The translations under genes and the position numbers were made by a program. From Dromaius novaehollandiae (lineage: Eukaryota; Chordata; Aves; Casuariiformes; Dromaiidae), in the NCBI RefSeq assembly GCF_036370855.1, contig NC_088103.1, positions 10,913,404-10,977,403 on the forward strand: a stretch of DNA of 64,000 bases, read 5' to 3'. How positions within the stretch are numbered: the first letter of the stretch is position 1; each line of letters opens with the position of its first letter. The notes below the pieces were generated by a model. It did not search any database and was not told the DNA's origin. It saw nothing but the letters and a program-made list of their open reading frames with translations. Below are positions 36,701-49,631 of the stretch, one piece after another.

Positions 36701-39700
36701 GTTGGCACCAGCTTGGTCTGATGCTGGTATGGGTTTACCAGATCTTGGTGTAGCTGATACGGCCACGTGCTGGGCCTATTTTCCTCATCAGTAAGATTAT
36801 AATTAAGAGAGGGCACTAAGCTAAATACCATGCTCCTTCTTTTTCTGTTCTTTTCTGTGCTTTGCTCTCCCCTTTTTTGTGTTTTGTCTTAATCTTCAGA
36901 GAAAACAGGATTAGACCCTAGCAGCTGCAGCTCTATCCATTTCCACTGGCTTCCTTACCTTTCTTCAGAACTTATGTCTCCAAAACCTCTAAAAAGGATG
37001 TTTGCTGCTATGATTAATACCAGCTGAACAGACTGTCCCAAGGACTGGTACAAATAGTGGGGGTATTTTGTTACCTAAGGCTAGAGGAAAAGGAAACAAG
37101 GAAGGTTACTGAAGTGAAAGCCACATTTAATACTTTGTATTTTGAATGTTTTAACTTTTTTTCCCTTCTGTTCTGTAATAACAGTTTTGAAATACTTTTC
37201 ATGGTAAATATATCTATGGTTGATATTAAGCAGACCTGGTATCCCAAGTGTTCTGTATTTGTTAACTGCTTAATGTTGTCCAGTGACAGGGTCATATACA
37301 GGAATGCTTTTGACTTTGGGTTGAGATTAACACAACACCACATTATGGATTGTGTTTTAAAAGTTAATTAAGAGTCAGTGTAGTGAGGTGTATTTTGTAA
37401 CCGCATATATTTCAGTTTCCAATTACACATCTATTAAACAAAGATTTACAGTACAGTCCTTATTCTTATCACTTAAATGGCATTGCACACCTAGAACTAA
37501 GAGCAGAGTTTCATCCAGGATGCTTACACTAAATTCTAAAATCCATTAAAAAAAGTTAATTGAGAGCCCACCTGTAAGTGCTTTCAACATAAAGGAACAA
37601 AATAATTCTGGCTATTATTTGTGGAAACCTGATTAATATTAGTTGCCATGTAATAAGGAAAAGATACTCAGAGGTTGTTGCCTTCTGTCTGAATTAATAA
37701 TATATACCGTTCTTATAAAATACAGGTATCTTCAGCACTTGTGAATACCCAGGTATCTTTTTTTGTAACTAAGTACAGTAGCTTTCCAATGGATTTTTTT
37801 GTTTTGTGTTAGAGGCCCTGAGGCCTACAGACAATTAAAACGGAAGGGACCAGACAGCTGGTAGGAGCCTGAGGCAGCTCAGCCTAATGGTAATGTCCAC
37901 CAGGACCTTTAGAATTTTAGAATAACCGAAAATAGAGAGAATGGCTGGAGTTCTGCGCTTCAGAGACTTTGACACCAACAACAGGCAACAGAACTGTAGA
38001 GAAAATCAGCTCTAGTCAGGTAGTTTAGTAGGACAAAACATTCAATAACTTTGATGCCAAATTATATTGAGATACATCCCTAATTAGAATGTCTTAGCTA
38101 AAGGCTTGTTGCTAGAAGAGAATAAGGAGAGATCATTCATGGACAGTCAACATTTTTTTAACAATTTCTTGAGCACACTGAGATTTTTGTCAGTGATGTT
38201 CACGGCAGTCAGCTCAGCTCTGGACTTGTGGTCATCGGATCTCCTTAACTGGGCAGACCTGGGATAAAGAGTTTGAGGACAGCAACATAATTGTTGAGTG
38301 AGGTGGCTGGAGGAACTAACTAAGGAGGAGAGCTTGAGATGCAGGAGAGGATGGTCAGCTCCAGGGACAGTGAACTCCAAGCAAAGGAGAGACTGTGTAC
38401 AGTGTAGTACAACGGTGCAGCAGGGCAGCTGAGAAACAGCCCTGTCTGAAGCAATATAGGTGGGGAAGAGCTACGATACCCACATTTACATGGAAGCCGT
38501 GATCTCAGTGCATGGTGGCCACAGAAAAGCATGGCAATCTCTGTGCCAACCTATAAAGCAAAGCAGTGGCCTGTGGGGTGGCAGCATCATGTTGCCTGGC
38601 TGTAGCTAGTGTGTTTTCCCAGCTCTAGGCAGCCTGAGTTCTGCAAAATACTATTTAGTGAGGTTTTAAGTAGAAGCATGTATTTAGACCATTAGGGATT
38701 CAAAAAAGGTAAGCAAAGCTAAAACCTAAGGAAAAATGGGTTATCAATTAAAGAAGAAATACATAGTTCCTGAGACTGCTAAGTGTGCGTTGGATGATGT
38801 CTGCTCAGTCTTGCTGCTCTGACGAACCATTTAGAAATAGGACTCTGCAGTGAACTAGAATAGACTGGGGAGCTTTTCTAGCCTTTATAATACAAGGAAT
38901 TTTCAGTTGTCCCTGTTTTATAATTTCTACCACTTCTATGTCCTATGTACCAGATTGAAGTTTTTTATATCAAGAGGGGCAGTGGGGAAGGCTGGTTACA
39001 AGGTCCATTTATAGTAGATAAAAGGTATTTTACAGGAGGTAATACTTTGCAGACATATCTTCTCTAGACTGGGTGAAAGTATTTGATTTTTACTGTCATC
39101 CTCCGAGTATAACCCAAGTGAGTTAATAGGCAGTACTGGCTGCTATTATTTGACCCTCAGTGCATTCAGAAAGCACTGACTCTGCCCTGCTGTCTGATTG
39201 TACAGACAGGGCAAGACAACAACTTCTGCAGCTCTATGGCTTTTAAAATATTCCTCCTCTGTATTAAAACAGTGCCACTGTTCAGTCTAGCTGTTTTTGG
39301 CATCACTCTCAAACTCTGAATCTCTTTAGGTGACCGATTTGAAACAGTTAATGTTTCACCAGCACTTCGGTGTGTCACCTTATTATACTCCCTTCCCTTG
39401 AGCTCGGGTTACCAGCCCCTCCCAGTGATTCTGGCACTCTTTCACTCCTGCTGCCTCATCTGTCTGGAACTCCTTCCCTCAGGCTACTGAGTCACCTTCC
39501 CACTTTAAATGCTCCTTTTCTCATTGTAATTTTAACCTGACTTTCATTAGAATATGATCTGTGAAAATTTATATGGAGATGCACTGCAAAAATGATTTCT
39601 GTATAGTTACTGATGAAGCTTCAAAGAGAACCTGATTTTTTTTTAGGATGAAACTTTTCTTTACTGACAGAATTAATTTTAAAATAAGTTCTTTGTCGAA

Positions 39701-42700
39701 ACACAAGCAAACTTTCAGAATGGACAGATATGAGAATTAAAGTCCTTTGATAATACCAGCTTATTAAACAGCAGCAGTACCTAAACCTCTCAGTCTAGCT
39801 AAAGAGCAAGCATTATTCAGGTAATGTAAGCTTACCTACCAAAGTAAGGATCATGAAACAGAAGGTGGAGCAATAGCATGAGGTACTAGCCATTCTGTCC
39901 ATACGCACTAGCTATGCAAGTTGTTAACTGTGCCAAATGTGATTTTTGTGTAAGTACATAAGAGAGAGAGAAAAAAAAAAAAGATGAGAAGAAAGAGACG
40001 AGGATACAGCTTTTCTATTAGGAAACTAAATAAGACCTCTAAGTCACTTCAAATGAATCACCTAGTAATCAAAAGATGTTTATAACTACTTTCCCAGGCC
40101 ACATTTAGGCCAGTGGTTCTGTTCACACAGTTGTCAGTCTCCTGAACCATCTAGTTTCTAAACACTCAGAATATCAGTTTAGCCAGTGGAAGGAGTCAAA
40201 AGATACATCACAGGATTTAAAATATATTCTGATCTGATAAACCATGCATATTACAAACCAAGTTTAGAACAACTGGTACATCTGTGACATATAGTAATGC
40301 CATGTGCTATCACACAACTTATAAAAAGGAATTTTCTTTCTGCCTAGGGTGCCTTGGAAGATGCTTTTTTAAATGTCCCACTTCTTTATGCTTTAGAAAA
40401 GGAAGAACATTGGAAGACCCCAAACTGTGACACTAACTAAATATTAGGGTAAGTATTTTTCATTTAATCTAATGAGTAAAGGCCTTTTAAAGCACAAAAA
40501 ACCCCAGTTACGGTATATTTACCTGTGAGTGTGTGTGTATGGAAACTCAATGCTTGAACTAAATTTTAGAAGCATGTGCTTAATGTTAAATCAGGAAAAC
40601 ATAGTAAATTGAGAAAACATTTATTTTTTAAAGAAATATTTTATAGTTTGTAAATTCAAAGATCAGATATGAAGACAAAGCCTATGCCCTTGTTAAATAG
40701 TTAAAAACACATACTTTCAAATTCTGTACAGATTTGTTGAAAAGCGAAGGGACTATCTGTGTTGATCCATTTGTTTATTCTCATTTGGTGTGTTTATATA
40801 ACTTTGTATTGGCCAAGATTTTGAAATTTGATTGACTAGAAGCAGTTTCCTAAATCTGTACTGTTTTTTGAAAGTCAAGCTACATGTATGTAAGGACTTT
40901 GGAAAGTCTCAGCCATAGTGTTTATAACCCATGCGTATCATATATGCAAACTATTACTCCCATATGGAGAGGATCTCTTTTGGTGTGTGTTCAGCTGTTG
41001 AATAAGATTTACGGTGTTTTGTTTGAATACAGAAGTGTAAGAGGGGGCTGGAGCAGGAAAGGGAGCCAAAACTGCTGCCATCATGTTGTGATGGATACAG
41101 TTTACAGAAATGCATTTCAGTTTGCTGACTGTACTGCACAAAAAGAGTATAAACATGTTTTTTTTTCATACTTGACATATTCAGTTGTGTTGAGTTGTGA
41201 TATAAACCCATCAGGATTCAGCTAGTTGAAATTGGCATTAGTTCCATTCACTTCCATTGAGAAACAGTTTAGCTGAGCTGAGGGTTTGACCTAGAGGACA
41301 TTCTGAGATGCAGGATTTGATGCAACCAAATGTCTATGCCAGAAAAGATGCGACAATGAACATGTTATTAGTTTCAGATTTTCTTCTTTTTATGTTGATC
41401 ACTATATGTGCAAGGAAATTATGTCAGAGGCAAGCTTGGTTTCTGAATCTTTGAATTTTCAGGTATTTAAAAAATGATAATATTCCTTGAAATATAGATA
41501 TAAACGTAACTTTATTTGGTAATTTCTTGAGCTTTTTAATCTCAGTTTAAAATATGTAAGTGTAAATTTTTTTAAAACAAACATTTAAAATCTATTTGTT
41601 GAATGGTATTTCTTTTAGCTTGCTGTGGTTTTGTTAGAAAACATCAGGGAAATTAAAATAATCAACAGCATCTATTTTGTAGTTATTGGGGCACATAGTG
41701 AGATCTGTATCCAGTCAAAATTAACTGTAAACTAATGATAAAGAAAGGACTATAAAAGTGAAGACTTAAAAATTTTATTTATTACAATTAAATTTTCCAA
41801 ACTAATCTTATCCAAAAGGTAGCAATTCTTATAAGGTTGACCTGACAATGTGCAAACACTGTAACCCAAACACTAGATTATGAAGAGATCATAGCTGATA
41901 TAACTCGTTAGACGTTACGACTATTTGTAATGGTTTTAAACAAGATGCTTCTAGGTTCATATCTGTTATAAATTCTGTAGGGAAGCTAATGGGGATTATT
42001 CTAGTTATAAACAGACTATTTTAATGCTTACGGCTATTATAAACTCAGAAGGGAAGCCAGGTAGGTTTATAATGGTGATGAACTATTCAGAGGCTCAAAC
42101 TTGAAGAGACCAGGAAGAATTACAAAGATCACATCATATGCTTTTTAGGAAAAATGATTTTTATTGCTCATACTATTTATTACAAAACAACCACTTGAAA
42201 ATATCAGGCCACATAAGCATTATTTTCACTCACTCTTTAAATAAATTTAAGTTACACTGAAAGGAATTTGATTTGTTATATTTATACAGGTTGTTAAAGA
42301 GTGTGTGCCTGGCTGAGTTTGCCACAAGCTTATCAGCATACACTACTGTTTCTGTTGTTTATATTTGCAAAAGTTTTGGCCACATTGGGCCCCATATTTT
42401 TTGCAAGTCTGCTGGCTAAACAAATGCTGTGGACATGTTTTGTAGTGAAACTGGATCTTCAAGCTAACTTTCCTTCTGGCAGTCTCTCTGGTTGTGGATA
42501 TCCCCACTGGTTTGTTTGGTGAATAGAAGCTGTTATGTTTCAGTTTAACATTAGGAAAATGCTATTTTCCTGAGATGTTTTTAAGGGCAGTCTCTCTTCA
42601 ATCTCCAGGAGTCCAAGCCCTAGGACTACTCTTGAATTTATGTCTATGTATGTTTAAGAGTCATTTTTCTGCTCTAGAATCCTGTCCAGAAGCAGGAAAT

Positions 42701-45700
42701 AGCCCTGTATTGTTCTTTTATAAGGGTAGGTTAATATTTGTGTGTTAGGGGGGACTATCCAGTGCCCCTCAAATGATCATTTCTGACTGGGATCAGTGAT
42801 CATATTTAGTGGTGTCTTAGTGGCTTGCTGACATTAATAACAAGAAGGGCTTCATCAATCTAACATGGGTGATGAATCACTGACACGTCTCTCCCTATCC
42901 AAGAAAAAAATGTCAGCTAAGTGCAATGGAGGTTTGGCATAGGTGGCTGCTCTACTGTTTCTGCTTGAAGGTGATATATAGTTGCTTTGGCTTCCCCTTT
43001 AGAAGCCTGAAGTTTTAAATTTAAACAAATTTTGTATGATGATGGTCCAAATAAAGAAACAAAGATACCCCCAAAACATTGTCCCAACATTTTCTGGAGA
43101 AAAATAAGAGGCTGTAAATCATTTGTAGTAAAAATCAACAACAAAGTTGTCAGTACTTGTGCACAACTCCAGTGTCAGTAAACAGAAATGGAAGATCAAT
43201 AGCTTGCAACCATTTTACTCTCCTAAATGGGGAGCTTAGTAAGTATTGAGAGGGAAGATCTCCAAGGATATCAGGAGTCAATACGTTAATGCACATATGA
43301 ATTGTGCACTTGGTAGCAACAGTGATTGCATTTCTCACACTGTTTTGAGGATTAGATTGCTTTTCTCACACAGCTTACTTTCCTTCTCTCCAAAATCATA
43401 CCAAAGTTTTTGAACTCTTCTAGTCCAATGCTAACACTGAGACTTACATCATAGGAAATCCAGAGTTACAGTCCTCCAAGGACTCCAAGTTCTGACTGCT
43501 CACATACATATTTGTGGAGCTCCTTAGAAGCCTTTACAAGAAAAATGTCATTTCCTTCTGTCCAAGAGTCCTCATCCACTGTTAATATTTAATCTGTTTT
43601 GAGCAGAGATCTCCTGTACTGAAGCTGATACAAGTGGCACAGATTCGCTGCCTCATTGACACTAACATTTCAGTCCATGCTACACGAAGTATCTACCAGT
43701 TGCTAACTGCACTAAGGTAGACCTTACGGTATCATGTCCCTCTGGGTTTCAGTACTGTATATGAAGTCATGAGTCTTATCCTGAATTAAATCATGAAAGG
43801 TGCAAAAGCACTACCCAACAATTTTCGCCAATCAGAAATATCTTTGTTACAAAACATTCCCTTATTTTTGGGAGATAACTACCAGCAGAAAGAGCAGAAT
43901 GTAGTCTGAACTTATGGGTCACAGTTTATGCCTTAGAGTTCATTATTTTTTTCGCATCTATTCTTCCGCAGCCTCCTATCACAGGAACAGAGAAATCAGT
44001 ATATCCTGACAATCCTCTAGGCATGGGGCCCCAGGCTGTTAAAGCTAGCGGATGGCTGAGCCCTCTGCTTCCTGAGAGGCACGCTGGCTGTGTCGTCTTC
44101 CCCAGCAGCAGTCAGCCCTAACAGCCGCTTCGCATTACACCTGTTGTGCTCTCTGACATTCAAATGTTTCCTCACGGTTTTTTTCTTTCTCATCTGCAAG
44201 TCTTATTCTGGTCTAGCACCTTTTCCTTCACTGTTTCTGTTCCCATATCCAAACACATCCATGCCTATCTTCCCACCTGCCTTGAGGTTTTTTTCTCTCA
44301 AAATCATACTCTTTGTAAAACCAAGGGCTTTATCACCTAAAAATGGAGGTGGAGAGAGAGCTGGATGTCAGTAAAAGTTTAGTCTGGCTTAACAGAGAGC
44401 AGGGGCTTTATCCTGGTGTCTCTGGTTTCCATCCAGTACTATTTTTTTCCTCCATTCCCATTTCCGTTCCATTAATGCAAAGCTTCAGTCTGTGAATTAA
44501 TGCCAGCCCCTACCCACCTCTGAGAAAAGACCATCTCTCTTGTTTTCACAGCCACCTTCCCCCCTGCTGTCTCCCAAGCCCCCTGAGAGAACGGATCCCT
44601 TCCTCCTCTGTTTACACCAGCACCATCCTTCCTGCTTTCACAATCAGGTCACTCTGCACTTGGGGTAAGAAATTACACAAAACAGTCCAACATGGAAATT
44701 TGTAAAGAAGCCAACAGTGCTCACCATGAAGTGCCGTGACCTGCCTGTGTGTGAGCCTCAGTCCTGGTCCTGTCCTCTGCCTCTTTGTTCCCCTCGGTGC
44801 AGGCTGCTACCTTTCTGCTTTGCTCTTTACAAAATAGTAAGAAGGCTAATTTTAGGGTGCTTCATCATCCTGCCATGCAAAGACACAGTGTCATGTCAGA
44901 ATCAGCAGCATGTGGCACCACTTGGAGCTGCTGTTTTATAAGCTGAGATTCAGTGTGTTCTCAAATTGGTGTTTGCAGGGCAGAACTGGCTCAAGTCTTG
45001 ATATTGTGTCTGTAGAAGTGCGCCTTAAAAATCAAAGATCAGTATTTCTGCCTTACCAAAAGCCTTGTTTAATGACAGGGGGATTGGTGTCTTAGCATCC
45101 AACACTTAAAACAACTCCCTGTGAACAGAATGGCGTGAAAAAACACAAGGGTACATGGGAATTTCCTGGTGCTGTTAAATAGCATAATAAAAGAATTCAT
45201 GTAATAGTGTAATATGTCATTCCAATAGGAAGAGAACACACTCCACACGGGAAGGGGCTGCATTCCCAGCACTCTGTGTGGGATGCTGGAAAATGCTCAG
45301 CATCTTCAGCCCCAACTTGCTGTGTGGCTTCTGCCACACTGCCAGGACATGGGGTGGTGGCTCTGAGTCCCAGCTGCTCTTTGTGTGGGTTTGGGGATAT
45401 TGGATCCATGCAGAAGTTTGTGAGCACAAGAGCTGCATACCCAATGCAAAGGTCAGCTTGATCCCTGCATTGTGGTCTTCCTGTTCAGGGTTCATGGTTG
45501 TCCTTCACTGCTTTTCTATTTTCTTTACATCCGTCATCCTATGAATAGCATCCTTTTGGCTACCTCAGCTATAGTTTGTGCCCCGGGAGGATGAGTGTGA
45601 TGGGGGGTTGCAGGTTTTTGTTTCTGGTAATCTTAGCTGATGGTATGAATGCTCAGCTTCTCCTTAAACAGATCCCTTAATAAGGTGTCTTGAGTTAGAC

Positions 45701-46955
45701 ACAAACATTGAAATATTTTAGATTTAGCATTTATGTAGTGAGTTACCTTCACAAATAGATCAAAAACTGTTCATTTTTTCACCACATCCCCATCAAGTAA
45801 TAAATAATTGGCCTTACTAGTAGGTACATTTACATTTGAACCAGATAGAATCACTACTATGAGCAGGATGGGCAGGCAGAGAACTAAAACATGGTCTTAT
45901 CTATAAAATAACGGAGCAAATAAAACATGCATACTCTATATGTATGTGTGAGTATGCCTGTGTACATAGAAATTTTCAGTAATTCACTAACATCCAAATA
46001 TGGATACTGTGAAGAATATAGGATGAAATGGCAAGCTGAAATGGCATTAAAAGGTCTGTCCCTACCTTATTTGTAAGGTTATTTGCATTCTAAAGCCTTT
46101 CCTTTGTCTTAATCAAGGAGAAACTTCCATGCAAAGGCTTTTCATCACAGCTAGCAATTTCTCACAGCAAAATGTTGACATCTCTAATTTCATGGTATCA
46201 GCTGTTTTGGACACCCATTTCTATTTTCTGTAGACTGTGACACATCAGAGTATAAAACAGAGAGGTTTGAAATGAGGAATTAGTGTTTAAAAAGCGTGTA
46301 CTGACTGTTGCCAGGAGAAAGTGGAAGGAGAGAGCAGACAGTCCACGTACTTCTGTTTCCCTGTGTTAACTATACAGAAAGTTTTATTCCATAATACAAT
46401 AACCTTCTGAAACATGCATACTAACCAGAGATGTTTTCTGGTAATAAAGCATCAAGTATACATTAGTTAACACTATATATGACTTTTTCATTTTTGTATT
46501 GTCTGAATAGGTGATTAAGTGGGGTACAATTTACAAAGATAATTGTGCTGACAGCAATCACCGGGCAGTAGCCAGGCATTGCTATTTTAATAATGACAGT
46601 ACACCTGAAAATACTTTCCTGCTTGTTATGTCCATTAATAAGAAGGCTGTGCAATTGTAACAGGAAGCCCTCTATGCTAAGGTACTTGGAAGGGATAAAT
46701 CCCTTCGCTGAAGATTTAGGCTCCCTTTTTTCACTCTCAGTGCAAAATACTAGTTTTTTACAAGTACTAGAATGGGCATTGGAAATTTTGAGGCATCCAG
46801 AAATTGTCCATAGGCTCATCTATTAAACTATATGTATACAAAAATGAAATTGTTTTGGTGTGTCAGTCAAAATTGATAAAGCATTGATAGAAATCCAGAA
46901 AACAGTAAACTCAGTGAGATTGCCATTGTAAAATTCCTACCATATTTCTCACAGG

Positions 46956-47290
46956 GTGAGACATGGACTGTCCCCTCTCAGTGGAGTAAATAAAAGTCTC
47001 TGGGATGCTGGGGCTCTGCTGCCAGGCCAGACCAGGCTGCAGGGATCCGGTGCCCTCCCGTTGTTGCACCTTCCCCCTGCTACCCCAGCTTCTTTCTGGC
47101 AGCACGGTCGGCACAAGTGTGCTCACCCGCACCGCTCTGCTGCCCGCTGCAACTGCAGAGCCACATTGGGGCAGAGATTTAACAGCGCTGGGTGCAGCAG
47201 CAGTCATGCTGAGGGGCAGCGACTCCAAGGCGTGCCGTGCCATCGGGGTACGCGCTCCCTCCGCCCCGCCGCTTGTGTATCTTTAGCCTC
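46956..47290. other. GC-rich patch about 2 kb upstream of the HERC4 island
   Basis: A stretch of about 330 bases, GC-rich with several CpGs, particularly 47040-47275. On the minus strand a good donor-like site, CGG/GTGAGC, lies at 47127/47126 downstream of the most GC-rich part, so a minus-strand first exon (for MYPN or a noncoding RNA) is conceivable. Overlapping ORFs of about 110 residues exist on both strands, a typical by-product of GC-rich DNA. No family is recognised. Confidence 0.35.
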
Positions 47291-49189
47291 ATGAAGGAAG
47301 GGGCTTTCTCGAGGCATGGAGGTAGACATGGTATGGCTTATCTGGCACAGAAAAGAAAACTTCCCAAGACAGGTCGTAAGGGAAATGAAAATATGGTTTA
47401 TATTTATTTTCAAGATACATTTGAATTATTTAATTAACAGTAAACTGATCTTGGCACTAAAAAAATTCTTTTAAATAAAATGGCTATGACTATTACACAA
47501 GGAAGGTGAGGTTTGTGGGATAACATTAGATGTTTTTTCATGCTTTACATGGTTCTTATTTAAGGTGTTAGGCTAGTTACAGAAAAATACTTTTCTATGT
47601 AAAACTTCTGTAGGTACATTAATGTTATCTTCAAGTGCATGGACACATCTCCACATGCTGGTCAAAGGACACACTGCACAATGAATGACTTAATATTTAA
47701 AATCTACTCCACAGTGTAATTACTTGCAGTTACTGTCGTGGTGGTCTCATATGTAAAGGGAAAGGGAGTTTAGAAGATAACAAATAAAATGTTTTCCTCC
47801 ATTTGCTATGTATAATAGCTACTGCTAACTTTCCATTCATACATGAAGGTTGGAAAAAGGCAAATTAGTCACATCTCTCCTTTAAATAACAAACCTGTAT
47901 ATTTGCTACCCTGAAAGTGCTGTATCATTTAGACTTTGTCAGCTATGCAGCTATCTCATTTACTCTAGGTGTGAATTTGAGACTTCCGGTTTGGATCTTT
48001 ACTGATAAAATTACAACCCCAGAAGGTGAGAAGTCCTGCAGAGTCTTCCCTATTTAGATGTCCACAGGAGTGTTTAATGGCTGGCCCAAGCTATCCCATT
48101 TACTTATTTTTTAAAATACTTTCTATTAAAGAGCAAACAACCGCAAAGACTGTCTTATCCCATAGCTTGCAAAATCATTTGCTGTAAGGCATGCCTGAGC
48201 CTGGCCCTTTTTTACTTCCTGACCTACATAAACCTGGACCACAGAACTACTGCAGAGGCTGCTAAATAAGGAAATTCTGTGTTTGGATTCCCAATGCAGT
48301 TCACTGACATAAATTGCAATGGATTTTTTTCCCCCTGTACTTAGCAAAATCCTATAAAAAAGCTAAAAAATGGGTCTAGTGCATTGACTGAACTTACCAT
48401 TGCCCCACTAAAGATACACACTTAGCGGAACAAATGTTTTAACGTGCCCTGCTTATATATCCTCTGACCCTGAGTCCAGCTTGTAACCTGAGTGCAAAAT
48501 ATTTGACCTTCCAGAAAATTGCATCCCTTGCTATTGAAGAATTTGTCTCATATAGTTTCAATATTACACTGAAATGCCCGCGGTGGGAACTGGAGGCCCT
48601 AGCCCCACCCGTCTCCCCGAACCATGAGTGATAGCGGGAAGGCTGCTGGTGACGTGGAGCATGAACGAGCAGTTCGTTCCCCCTCGCAGCGCCAGTTCCT
48701 GCCCTCTCCCTGCCCTCGCGCTTTCCCTGCCCTCGGAAAGCAAGGAGATGGCATGGAGGATGGATGCCTTTGGAAATGTGTTGCCCCCAAGGCCCCTTCT
48801 CCACTAAAACAGAGGGAGTCATACGCGCTTTCACCTTCTGGTTTTAAAAATACAGAAATGTGTTACAATGATGCTAGCGCTTGTTGTGTTTGAATTTTTT
48901 CTTTTTTGCATTCACTTGTTCCAAAATCAGAATAATTAAAGCTGCAGTCATCAATCCAGAAAACACTCAAGATAACAGCACACCTGCAGTATTCAGACTT
49001 TTATTTTTCCTCAATTTTGCTGTACTTTTTTCCAAAACCCTGGGGAGATGCAGTTTTCTCAGCAGCTGTATTATTCCATCATGTCTCCTTTCGTGATCAC
49101 GCTCCTTTTCAGTTGTGAATTTCTCAGCTTAGCCTCTCCATGGGCAAATAGCAATTACTCAAGTCACACGGTTACTCATGGTCTTTATT
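47291..49189. other. 5' flank of HERC4
   Basis: Mostly AT-rich, without recognised coding sequence. A GC-richer stretch at about 48580-48760 contains a CRE half-site TGACGT (48650-48655). The 131-residue minus-strand ORF across it (48439-48834) resembles no family I know. Confidence 0.65.
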
Positions 49190-49351
49190 CACCACCTGGC
49201 CATCCCCCAGCACCCTTCCCCCGGGAACGCTCCCCGCCTCGGGAGGCCTCGCTGCCAAGGTGGCGGGCCGGGACCCTCCCCCCACGCAGCCAACGGCTCG
49301 CGCGGGCCGTTAAACGGCCGCCGCGAGCCCCCGCACGCCCCTCCTCCGGCG

Positions 49352-49369
49352 GCGGGGCGGGGCGGGGCG
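49352..49369 (+). promoter_or_regulatory. Tandem GC boxes (Sp1/KLF-type)
   Basis: GGGGCGGGGCGGGGCG-type repeats upstream of the probable HERC4 start; the repeated G-runs could also form a G-quadruplex. Confidence 0.6.
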
Positions 49370-49401
49370 TGCTGCTGCGCACCACCTGGCGCTTGGCCGC
49401 G

Positions 49402-49409
49402 TGACGTCA
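49402..49409. promoter_or_regulatory. Perfect CRE palindrome TGACGTCA
   Basis: Full 8-bp CREB/ATF site in the CpG island, about 250 bases before the HERC4 exon 1 donor. A full CRE close to a start site is the arrangement typical of functional sites. Confidence 0.6.
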
Positions 49410-49470
49410 CGCCGCGCCGCCGCCCCGCAGCACGAGGCTGGGGCGGGAGGAAGTGGAGCAGGAGGCGCGC

Positions 49471-49481
49471 GCGCGTGCGCA
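49471..49481. promoter_or_regulatory. NRF1-like site GCGCGTGCGCA
   Basis: Matches the NRF1 consensus (GCGC-purine-TGCGC) closely and sits with an ETS core (49449-49454), a common pairing in housekeeping promoters. It lies within an alternating GC run, so it could be fortuitous. Confidence 0.45.
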
Positions 49482-49561
49482 GCAGCGCGGCCGGGCCCTG
49501 TCACAGCTGCGGGGTGGGCGCAGCTCGCCCTCGCGCGCTGGCCGGCGAGCGCCTGCGGCGG

Positions 49562-49631
49562 CCGGGCTGGACCGGACCGGACTGGACTGAACTGAACTGG
49601 ACCGGACCGAACTGGGCCGGGCCGGGCCGAG
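49562..49631 (+). repeat. Pentanucleotide tandem repeat, 14 units, in HERC4 exon 1
   Basis: Fourteen consecutive 5-base units of the form C(C/T)G(G/A)(A/G), from CCGGG at 49562 through CTGGA, CCGGA and CTGAA units to CCGAG ending at 49631. It lies inside the probable 5' UTR, ending 23 bases before the donor. Confidence 0.9.

Larger units (their letters stand above)
29481..46955. other. MYPN-HERC4 interval without recognised genes
   Basis: About 17.5 kb with only short ORFs that match no family I recognise. Noticed: an estrogen-response-element-like palindrome (31825-31837), a probable CR1 remnant at about 33.7 kb, an A-rich tract after a GA tract at about 39.96 kb and weakly similar sequences at 41966-41987 and 42037-42058. 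Slightly GC-richer stretches at 33.2-33.4 and 38.15-38.55 kb may be old mobile-element debris but are not identifiable. Confidence 0.7.

Noticed and set aside
46911..47294. 110 to 112-residue ORFs on both strands of the 47.1 kb patch
   Set aside because: Mutually overlapping, without recognisable family or splice-supported continuation.
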